Made by a program: the position numbers and the translations under genes. Below are positions 1 through 9,800 of a stretch of 64,000 nt of DNA, piece after piece; the first letter of the stretch is position 1, and the number at the start of each line of letters is the position of its first letter. The notes under the pieces are model-generated. The model ran no database searches. It was not told the DNA's origin and saw nothing but the letters and a program-made list of their open reading frames with translations. The stretch covers positions 19,357-83,356 of the forward strand of contig NZ_JAESIY010000016.1 of assembly GCF_016757215.1 (NCBI RefSeq), given 5' to 3'. The stretch is from Fulvivirga sediminis (GTDB lineage: Bacteria; Bacteroidota; Bacteroidia; Cytophagales; Cyclobacteriaceae).

Positions 1-1
1 G

Positions 2-3000
2 ATTTTGGTAAGCAATCACCATATACTCTATGACGGGTGGAGTACAGGTGTATTGTTACGTGAGTTTTTTGAGACCTATCAATCTCTGGTGACTGGAGAA
101 ATAGTAAATTTCAACTCCAAGTCGAAGTATAAGGAGTACATCCAATGGTGGAAAAAGATAGACCTCTCTAACGAAGAGACATTCTGGAAAGATTACCTGA
201 AAGCATTCTCAGGTAAGTCCGAAATACCATTTGCCACTCACGGTAAGGCAATAGATAGAGAATCATTAACCCGAAAGCACATTTTTGATCTTGATGACAA
301 TATGGTGGAAAAGCTTAATACCTTTTCTCGTCAGGAAAAAATCACTGGTGCTACTGTGCTGTATACCGCGTGGAGTCTTTTGCTTGCTCAATTTAATGAT
401 GAGGATATAACAATAGGAACTACGGTATCTACAAGGCCCAACACTATAAAGGGTATAGAAAATACCGTCGGACTATATATCAATACTTTACCGCTTGTAG
501 TCAAAAATGATAAAACTAGTTCTATTACTTCAGTATTGGCTGATGTGCAGTCATCATTAAATAAAAGAGCTCCTTATGAGATGTCATCACTGACAGGAAT
601 TGGGGAATATGTTCAGGGAGCAAAACAAGGATTTTTCGATTCTATTGTTGTAATTGAAAATTATCCTTTAGATCAGTCGCTTACTGAAAATAACAGTACA
701 TTAAAAATCACTGATCATTACATGGATTATCAGACTCACTATCCGCTATCGTTAGTGATCTCTATGTTTAATAATATCCAAGTTACTTTCACCTACAACG
801 ATTCTATATTTACGAAGACTGCATTAAAGCAGATTGAAGATTATTTTATTGTTATTGTTGATTTCATCATTGAGCATCCGAAAAAGCAAACGGCTGATAT
901 ATATGAGGCTTTGCATCAGGTAGGATCAATGGAGTTGGATAGTAATCAAAAAGACTGGGAGTCGCTATCACTCATACAGAAGTTTGAGGAGCAGATTAAA
1001 GAGCGGTCAATAAAGCCAGCAATCAAAGGAGATAGCGGCATGATAAGCTATGGCGAATTGGACGGAAAGGTCGGCGCGCTGGTGAACATGCTTCAGGAGA
1101 AGGGTGTTGAAGCTCAGGATAATGTGTTACTCTATTTTGATACATCTGCGGAAGTGATAGTTGCCATGCTTGCCTGTATGAAATTGAACGTTACATTCCT
1201 TCCCGTAACATCAAATACTCCTGATGATAGGGTGAAATATATTGTTGCCAATAGTGGAGCCAAGATGATTTTAACTGACCTGAAGAGTCTGTCGAAAGCT
1301 AACTATCTGCAACTTGATGTTGAAGTGTTATGTGTATCTCTTCAGGCTTTGGATTCTGTAACCATGGCATCCGTACAAAGTAACCCTGAAGATATTGCTT
1401 ATATCATTTATACCTCCGGTACTACAGGGCAACCCAAAGGAGTAAGTGTAAAGAACAGTGGTTTTAAAAATTACATCCTTGGATCAGTCGATAATTATGT
1501 GAAAGGGGAAGTTGTTAGTTTTCCTTTATTTACATCTCCGGCTTTTGACCTTACACTTACATCCATTTTTGTACCATTAGCCTCCGGAAATTCCATAGTA
1601 GTCTATCATGCGGATAATAGTGATTTTCTCATTGAAAGGGTTTACGAAGACAATCAATGTGATATTATCAAACTTACTCCTTCACACTTAAGGCTTCTAA
1701 AGGAAAAGATTGACTCCAAAAAGGATCGTAATGGATTCAAATCAAGATTGAAGAGATTAATAGTTGGAGGTGAGGATTTCAAAACATCTCTGGCAGAGCA
1801 AATTGATGATCTTTTCGATGGACAGATTGAAATGTACAATGAGTACGGACCAACCGAAGGTACGATTGGTTGTATGATTCATAAATATGATCCGGCTACA
1901 GATTTGCGTAAATCGGTTCCGATTGGTAAAGCATCTGTAAACAATGACATTTATGTTCTCAATGATCGGATGCAGCCGGTGGTTAGTGGACAGACAGGTG
2001 ATATTTATATTGGAGGAGCAGGTGTAGCAGCAGGCTATGTCAATAATGAAGAAATGACAGCTAACCGCTTTGTATTAAATCCATTTTCAGGGAAAGAAGA
2101 TAGATTATACAAAACAGGAGATTTAGCAAGGGTTTTGACCGATGGGAATCTTGAGTTTTTGGGTCGGGATGACAAGCAGATCAAACTGAATGGCTATAGA
2201 ATTGAACTAGGAGAAATTGAGAGCAAACTTCTGCGCTATGGACAAAGTGTGGAGGATGAGGGAACAGATTTTAGCATCTCTACAGCCACAGGTAAATTAA
2301 GAGAACTGCATAGATGTAGCAGTTGCCTTCTGCCTGAGAATTATCCGGGCATTGAATATGATGAAAAGGGCATTTGTAATATCTGTAATGAATTTGAGCA
2401 TTACAGCACACAGATCGAAAGTTACTTCAGGAAAGAGGAAGATTTTGAACAGGTTTCGGCTGAGATGAAGAGTAATAGTCAGGATTATGACTGTCTACTG
2501 CTCTATAGTGGAGGTAAGGATAGTACTTATGTACTATACAAACTTATCGACTATGGTCTTAAAGTAATGACCTATACTTTTGATAACGGGTATATATCAA
2601 AAACTGCCTTCAAAAATATTGAACAAACAACCAATAAGCTGGGTATTAAGCACTTCACTATTTCTTCTGACAATATGAAGAAAGTATTTGCTGAAAGTCT
2701 TAGGCAGAGTTGTAGTTCTTGTCATGGCTGCTGGCACGCTATCAATACCTTTGGTGTACAATTGGCCAATGAATATGGTATTAAGTATATCGTGTCCGGT
2801 CTCTCAAGAGGTCAGATCTATGATATGAGACTTGAAGGAATTTTCGAAGCGAGGGTTTTTGAGGAGGATGATATAGAAAAGCAATTGACAATATTCAGAA
2901 ATCAGTTTCATTCTAAAGACAACAAGTATTCGAGATTACTCAATGTAAGTGTAAACGATAAATTGGATGGTGTACAATTCGTTGATTTCTTTAGGTATTA

Positions 3001-3850
3001 CAATACGCCAATTAGTGATATTAGGAGCTATCTGCTCAGCAAAGGATGGGTTCAGCCTAAGGATACTGGATTTTGCTCATCTAACTGTCTTATTAATGAT
3101 ATTGGTATCTACACGCATATCAAAGAACGAGGATTCAATTTTTACACAGCACCATTGAGTTGGGATGTTCGCCTTGGACAAGCTACTCGTGAAGAATGTA
3201 TGGAAGAGATCACGGCATTTGGATCTACGGAAAAACACGTGAAAAAGGTTTTGGAAGAAATTGAGTATGCTAAAGCATTTGAAATTGACGAAGCTATTGT
3301 AGTAAAGGAAGAAGATGAGGACGGTACAGAGACCCTAACGGCTTACATAGTATCAAATATTGAACCTAATGTTTCCGAACTAAGAACTTTTTTAAGACGT
3401 GAATTGCCGGAGTATATGATTCCGTCGCACTTCGTTCAAATAGACCATATTCCTCTCACGAGTAATGGAAAGGTAGATACTTTGGCGTTGCCGAAGACTT
3501 CTCATAACCGACCAAAATTAGGTAGCAATTTCGTTCAGCCTAGTTCAGCGGTAGAAGTGAAGGTTACTGAGATATGTCTTGAAGTGTTGAAAATTGATGA
3601 AATAGGTATCTATGACAACCTCTTTGATCTTGGGGCCAAGTCGTTTGACCTTACCCGTATAGCTAATAAGTTAAGTGATGCATTTGCTACTAAGGTTAAT
3701 GTAATCACCTTATTTGAGAAATCTACGGTACACGAGCTGGCTAAGATGCTTAATAACACGGCGAAGAAGGAAGCTGAAAAATCGCCTAAGACAGAAAGAG
3801 TCTCACCTAACAAATTGAGACAGCGAAGAGCTTTGCTCAACAAGAAATAA
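2..3850 (+). CDS. NRPS subunit (5' end missing): C - A(Asn-like) with embedded PP-loop ATPase - PCP
   Basis: The reading frame is open at the window edge, so the TTG at base 5 is not a real start; residues below are counted from it. The fragment opens on a condensation-domain HHxxxDG motif (residues 5-11). An adenylation domain follows: YTSGTTG core near 468-474, pocket motif FDLTLTS at 514-520, A8 motif around 729-739 and the A10 Lys at 1156. Read by eye against GrsA/EntF, the pocket is D-L-T-K-I-G-E-I-G-K, almost the classic Asn code. Between A8 and A9 sits about 335 residues of foreign domain with CxxC (771/774), CNIC (791-794) and a PP-loop SGGKDS (835-840). A carrier domain follows with Ser1213 in a GAKS context (normally GGxS). 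The C-terminus is basic (KLRQRRALLNKK) and the next gene begins with a KS, so this chain is probably passed to a polyketide module. Module type is certain; the function of the insert is inferred. Confidence 0.96.
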   Translation: MLVSNHHILYDGWSTGVLLREFFETYQSLVTGEIVNFNSKSKYKEYIQWWKKIDLSNEETFWKDYLKAFSGKSEIPFATHGKAIDRESLTRKHIFDLDDNMVEKLNTFSRQEKITGATVLYTAWSLLLAQFNDEDITIGTTVSTRPNTIKGIENTVGLYINTLPLVVKNDKTSSITSVLADVQSSLNKRAPYEMSSLTGIGEYVQGAKQGFFDSIVVIENYPLDQSLTENNSTLKITDHYMDYQTHYPLSLVISMFNNIQVTFTYNDSIFTKTALKQIEDYFIVIVDFIIEHPKKQTADIYEALHQVGSMELDSNQKDWESLSLIQKFEEQIKERSIKPAIKGDSGMISYGELDGKVGALVNMLQEKGVEAQDNVLLYFDTSAEVIVAMLACMKLNVTFLPVTSNTPDDRVKYIVANSGAKMILTDLKSLSKANYLQLDVEVLCVSLQALDSVTMASVQSNPEDIAYIIYTSGTTGQPKGVSVKNSGFKNYILGSVDNYVKGEVVSFPLFTSPAFDLTLTSIFVPLASGNSIVVYHADNSDFLIERVYEDNQCDIIKLTPSHLRLLKEKIDSKKDRNGFKSRLKRLIVGGEDFKTSLAEQIDDLFDGQIEMYNEYGPTEGTIGCMIHKYDPATDLRKSVPIGKASVNNDIYVLNDRMQPVVSGQTGDIYIGGAGVAAGYVNNEEMTANRFVLNPFSGKEDRLYKTGDLARVLTDGNLEFLGRDDKQIKLNGYRIELGEIESKLLRYGQSVEDEGTDFSISTATGKLRELHRCSSCLLPENYPGIEYDEKGICNICNEFEHYSTQIESYFRKEEDFEQVSAEMKSNSQDYDCLLLYSGGKDSTYVLYKLIDYGLKVMTYTFDNGYISKTAFKNIEQTTNKLGIKHFTISSDNMKKVFAESLRQSCSSCHGCWHAINTFGVQLANEYGIKYIVSGLSRGQIYDMRLEGIFEARVFEEDDIEKQLTIFRNQFHSKDNKYSRLLNVSVNDKLDGVQFVDFFRYYNTPISDIRSYLLSKGWVQPKDTGFCSSNCLINDIGIYTHIKERGFNFYTAPLSWDVRLGQATREECMEEITAFGSTEKHVKKVLEEIEYAKAFEIDEAIVVKEEDEDGTETLTAYIVSNIEPNVSELRTFLRRELPEYMIPSHFVQIDHIPLTSNGKVDTLALPKTSHNRPKLGSNFVQPSSAVEVKVTEICLEVLKIDEIGIYDNLFDLGAKSFDLTRIANKLSDAFATKVNVITLFEKSTVHELAKMLNNTAKKEAEKSPKTERVSPNKLRQRRALLNKK
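2237..3245 (+). other. PP-loop ATPase / AANH-superfamily domain inserted in the A domain of gene 1
   Basis: Domain inserted after the A8 helix and before the next strand of the A-domain C-terminal subdomain (residues about 745-1080 of the fragment). A Cys-rich head (RCSSC, then YDEKGICNIC) is followed by the SGGKDS nucleotide-binding loop. This order is typical of PseA/WbpG/LegG-like N-acetyl sugar amidotransferases, a branch of the N-type ATP-pyrophosphatases. Two further Cys clusters (CSSCHGC at 903-909, CSSNC at 1024-1028) could bind metal or carry sulfur. Members of the wider superfamily adenylate a carbonyl or carboxylate and then add ammonia or sulfur. The reaction here is unknown. Amidation, amidine, nitrile or thioamide formation on the Asn residue held by the neighbouring PCP are all possible. 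Confidence 0.85.
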
Positions 3851-3894
3851 TTGAAGAAAATATAAACTCTTAGTTAGAGAATTCTGAATATTAA

Positions 3895-6800
3895 ATGAAT
3901 AATAAAGAAAACTATACCGGTCTCGAAATAGCAGTAGTGGGCATGTCAGGGAGATTCCCTGGGTCTAAAGATCTGGATGAATTATGGGCTAATCTCCGTG
4001 AGGGAAAGGAGTTGATCAGCTTCTTTACTGATGAAGAGTTAATGGCTAATGGCATAAGCGAGGATTTGATCAAGGACTCTAGATACGTGAAAGCGAAAGG
4101 TGTGTTAGAAGATGTAGAACTATTCGACGCATCATTCTTCGATTACACAGACAGGGAGGCTAATTTCATGGATCCTCAGTTACGAATTTTTCATGAGTGT
4201 GTTTATCATGCCTTGGAGAATGCCGGATATGCGGGAGCCAATAAACCGGTAACAGGTCTCTTTGCAGGAGCAGGTTTCAATCCCTTTTGGGTGGCCAATT
4301 TCTTGCCGGAATTCAAAAACTTTTCTGAAATATTCGAGATATCAGGCTTAAATGCAAGAGAATATCTGGCTACCAGAGTGGCCTATAAACTTGATTTGAA
4401 AGGGCCTGCCATGACGGTACAAACCGCTTGTTCTACCTCTTTGGTAGCCATACATATGGGTATACAGTCACTATTGGCAGGAGAGTGTGATATGGCTCTT
4501 GCTGGAGGAGTGAGTACTTTGTTTCCATCTATGGACCTACCCCGTAAATACGGTATGCTTGCGCAAGAGGGAATGATCATTTCTCCGGACGGCCACTGTC
4601 GACCATTCGATCAAAATGGTACGGGCTTCATGGGCGGCGATGGTGTTGGAGTGGTTGTACTTAAGAGACTTGAAGATGCCATCAATGACGGAGACCAGAT
4701 AATGGCCGTGGTGAAGGGTTCGGCAATTAACAATGATGGTAATGCTAAAGCTGGGTATGCGGCACCGAGTGTTGAGGGTCAATCGGCAGTAATACAGAAT
4801 GCGTTGGCTATTTCGGAAGTGGATCCGACTACTGTTAATTATATAGAAACACATGGCTCGGGTACGCAGTTGGGTGATCCAGTTGAGGTAGAGAGTTTGA
4901 GACGAGCTTATCATGCTAATGGTGAGCAGTATTGCGGTATAGGATCTATCAAATCTAATGCGGGACATCTTGATGCTGCGGCTGGTGTGGCAGGGTTTAT
5001 AAAGACTGTATTGTCTTTGAAAAATCGTGAGATGCCGCCAAGTATCAATTTCAGTAAGCCTAATGAGAAAATTGATTTCGAAAATAGCCCGTTCAGAGTT
5101 AATGATAAGCTGATAACATGGGAAAGAGGAGAGGCCCCACGTCGAGCTGCTGTAAGTTCATTTGGCATTGGAGGTACTAACGCCCATATCATACTTGAAG
5201 AATATGAGGTAGAAGAGTCGGTAAAAGAGCAACAGGAACAGGAAGATGTAGTGCTTTTATCCGCAAGATCAAAGCAGTCGCTGGTCAAGCAAGCCGAGGA
5301 GCTTCGTCAATTTATTAAGGAGCAAAAAGATAATATATCGTTTTCTGATCTTGCCTACACTACACAGGTAGGAAGAGGATCATTTGAGTACAGGCGTGCT
5401 GTTGTTGGTAAAAATATAGACGAGCTATACAACGCGCTGGATCCTGAAGCCATCGAAAAGAAGACTGTAAAAGCCAAAAGCAATGTTTCACGTTCTGTGG
5501 TATTTGTATTTCAGGGATTGGGCGGACAATACGTCAATATGGGATTGGATCTTTACCTTAAGTATGAGACATTCCGACGTTCAATGGATGAAGGCTTTGT
5601 CCAAGTAAAGAAACATCTTAACATACACCTCAAATCCATAGTCTATCCTGAAAAGGGGAAAGAAAATGAGGCTAAAGAAAAAATCAACGAGTTTGAAATT
5701 GCACAGGTGGCAGTTTTTACTTTTGAGCGAGCGTTAGCTAAGCTATTGTTAGAATTTGAGGTTGAGCCAGATGTCCTTTTGGGATACAGCTTTGGGGAAT
5801 TAGTCGCGGCCACTATTGGTGGTTGTATTTCTTTTGAGGAGGCGACGCGATTGATTGTGGCCAGAGGTAAGCTTGTTGGAAAAAGTATGGCAGGTGGTAT
5901 GTTGAGTGTGCCACTGGCTTCAGCTGATATTCAAAAATATCTCATGCCGCAAATAGAGATTGCGATTGATAACGGCGATTCATGTGTGCTCTCGGGGCCA
6001 AGAGAGGAGATTGTAAAATTAGAAGCCACTCTAAAAGAGGACAGAATACTTTCTTTGATGCTTCCCGGACAATTTGCGCTTCATAGCTCAATGATGTCAC
6101 CATTACTTCCAGAATTTAGAAGTATACTTGAAAGTATATCTATTCAGCCATCAGAGATTCCACTTATATCCAATAACACTGGTGACTGGGCTGGAGCAGA
6201 AATTACCCATACCACTTATTGGGAAAAGCAGCTATGTGAGAAAGTAAAGTTCTCAGAAAGTTTAGAGAAAGCGTTACAATTATCTAATGCTGTAATGATT
6301 GAGATTGGCCCCGGTGCTGATCTGACTTCGACTATTCAGCGATATTTGGAGGCTGATAAGGGGCATTATGCCATAAATCTTATCCGCCCGGAGGCTATGG
6401 GGATGACTGACCATAGATTCTTATTAAATAAGTTGCAAAGATTATGGTTACAAGGCCTGGAAATAAACTGGAGTCCTTTACATACTTTGGGGCAAAGGAC
6501 ACGTATATCCATGCCTGGATATGTATTCGATAGAAAAAGATACTGGTTTAAGGATTACCAGAAAAATACACCAGAGCTGGCGCCGAAAGCTGTAACCGCT
6601 ATCGGTCTTTCCAAAAATGAAAATCCAGATGAATGGTTCTATTTACCGACATGGGAAAAAGTATATTCTTCTGATAGAAAATCTTTTGATGGTATATATA
6701 ACTGGTTAATATTAAGTGACGGTTCAGCCCATACTGAACAGCTCATTCAGTCGCTGATCGCACAAAACCAGCAGGTGACCAAAGTTACCAAAGGAAGGAA

Positions 6801-9800
6801 ATTTGAACGCGTAGGTAGAAATCATTATGAGATAAACCCTGCTATAGAAAAGCAATATGATTTCTTATTGAAAGAGCTGAAAGCGGAAGGCTTAATGCCT
6901 GAGAGAATAGTTCACCTCTGGAATGTGACTAATAGTGACGTATCAGCAACATCAGTAGATGAGAATATCACTACCGGATTCAATTGTCTGACCTCGTTAG
7001 CTAAATCCTATCACCGATATGGGGATAAGGAGCATGAGGTAGTCATCTATACGGTAACCTGTAATGTCCACCAAATTATTGGGAATGAAACATTGAATCC
7101 AGTTGGCGCGAGCATTTATGGAGCTAGCCGTGTGATTCCGATTGAATTTGACGCTATAAAGTGTATCAACATAGACATTGGGGATACAGCAGTAGTAGGA
7201 TCCTTATTGGTCGAAGAATTAAAAGCATCGCAATTTGATGATCTGACCGTCGGATTTAGAGGTAATAGCAAATGGAGGTTGCAATATAGAAAGCAGCCGG
7301 TTATCAAGAGACAGAAGGTACTGGATCAGCTGTTTGAAAAAAAGAAGGTTATTGTCATTCTTGGCGGGCTTTGTAATAGAAGTAATATCGGATATCTCTA
7401 CGCGAAATATCTCTCTCAACAAAATCAGGCAGATATAGTGCTGGTAAGTCGAACAGACTATCCTCCAAGAGAAGAATGGGATAATATTACTAAGGTTGCT
7501 CCTGATTTGGCCTCAAAAATCGACCAAATCAGGGAAATAGAGTCCTACGGAGGAAAAATACATACCTACTCTGCTGATATCACGGCACTCTCTTCGTTGG
7601 AAGAGGTGGTCAAAACCATCAAGAATGAAATAGGGGCTGTAAATGGAGTAATCAACGTAGCAGGCACTATGACGGGTGATTCCATGGGTCTTATAATAAA
7701 CGAAGGTGCAGCCTCATCGATTCAGGTACAATTTGATATCAAGATTAAGGGGACGATCAATCTTTACGAAGTATTCAAGCATCATGACCTTGATTTTTGC
7801 ATATTTAGTTCGTCACTAACATCTCTTATGGGGCCATTTTCTGCCTATGCAGCAGGTAATAACTTCATGGATGCATTCAGCTATTGGATCAAAGATAAGG
7901 TTAAGGGAAGATGGTTGACTATTAACTGGGATCACTTACTAGGCTTTGACGATGATCAGGAAGATCAACCTCTGGCTATTGATCATAATGAAATAATTGA
8001 CGCTTTCGAGAGAATAATTTCTGATAGTCACCACAATCAGGTGATATTGTCTACGGCAGATATACAGGAGAGGATTGACAAAACCTACCGTTTGACAAAG
8101 GGAACACAGCGGTTCCAGAAAAGCAACCTTGCTGAATGGTATTACAAGCCTGTTTGGAAGAAAGCTGAAATCGAAACGGCTCAAGAGGATACCAGCTCCG
8201 CAACAATAATTTTTGCTGATGACATTGTATGTTCGAATAAGTTGGCAGAGTCTTTATATTCAGATAAACAAGCAGTGATATGGGTTAAAAAAGGAAATGA
8301 TTTTTTCCATGATAATACTCAATTCACCATTGATCCTAATGCACCTGATCATTATGAGAGATTAGTGCAGTATGTTAATGATCTGGGGATCAAAGTTGAC
8401 ACAGTTGATCATTATTGGAGCTCTTATGCATCAGGATATACTGATACATATATTGGTTATAATTCTTTATTAAACTTCTCTCAAGCCTGGTCTAAGTATT
8501 TTGCAGATCAATTATCGATTCGAGTGATCACTACTGATATGCATTGCCTCGAGGACGGTCAACTAGTAAGTGCCGAAAAGGCTGTGATACTTGGACCTGT
8601 TAAGGTGATACCGGTGGAGTACCCAACTATTAAGGTACAACTTGTAGATTTTTCAGGAGGAGAATTAAATGCAGCAAGTGAGGAAGAAAAGACTGCCTTA
8701 CTCAAGGCGGGAATAAATGTTTCATTTGAAAAAGGTAAGGAGATCGTAAGCCTTAGGGATGGACATTTCTACATTCAGAAATATTTACCGGTATCTCTGG
8801 AGATAGCTGAGGGTCAAATTTCAGTGAAGAGCGATGGCTTTTACTTGCTTACGGGTGGTCTTGGAGGAGTGGCTCTTCAAATTATTGAGTCTTTTTCAGC
8901 ACTGGCACCGACTAACTTCGTCATCATTGATAACAGAGATTTTCCTAAAAGTAATCAGTGGGATGAGTTTTTGGATGCAGAGGATACTTGTGAGCAGATA
9001 AAAGAAAAGATACTACAACTGCAAGGGGCTGAAATGAATGGTGCCAGATTGTTGATTTATCAGGCAGATATTTGCAATGAAGAGGCGGTAAAGCAGGTAT
9101 ACGCTGAAGCCAGACAGAGATTCGGAGCATTAAATGGTTTATTTCATATTGCAGGTAGTATTGACAACGGAGGAATTATTCAGGGAAGGAACGCCAAAGA
9201 TTCTGAGCAATACCTTGATCCTAAGGTGCGCGGTACAATGATATTGGAGAATCTTGTTGTCGATGAAAAACCAGATTTTGCGTTATACTTCTCATCCACC
9301 GGTAATATATTCTCCCGCTTGAAATTCGGTCAGGTTGCTTATAATGCGGGACATGAGTTTTTAGATGCCTATGTTCATACGCTCCGGGCTAAAAATGTCA
9401 ATGCTTATAGTGTAAACTGGAATGATTGGCAAGGTACAGGTATAGCCGCTGAAGCTTCTAAAAATCACCAGTTTACTATCAAAGGGCAGTCCATTGCTTT
9501 TGAAGAATTACTATCTGTAAAACCAGTGGAAGGTATACACGCGCTGTTTGCTATTCTTTCAAATAACGAACAAAGAGTGGCTATCTCGGCCTATGATCTT
9601 TCTGAAGTAAGGCGATTCATAGACGAACTCAATTTTTCAGATGTTACCGAAACTCGTGAGAATAATTCATTGGGTTCAGGTCAACGTCCGGATATAGACA
9701 CGGTGTATATAGCTCCAGCCAATGATGTCGAAGCGAACGTTATCTCAACATTTGAAACTACGTTTGGTATGTCAGGCATTGGAGTAGAGGATGATTTCTT

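Noticed and set aside
5..7. TTG as start codon of the first gene
   Set aside because: The translation begins inside a condensation domain just before HHxxxDG and the frame is open to the window edge, so the gene starts upstream.
2309..3245. PP-loop region as a separate sugar amidotransferase gene fused by a sequencing error
   Set aside because: The frame is continuous on both sides and the A domain resumes with intact A9/A10 motifs, so it is an in-frame domain insertion.
3851..3894. Promoter or terminator in the gap after gene 1
   Set aside because: Only an A/T-rich leader is visible, with a trivial four-base inverted repeat. No Bacteroidota -7/-33 pair or stem with T-run could be identified.
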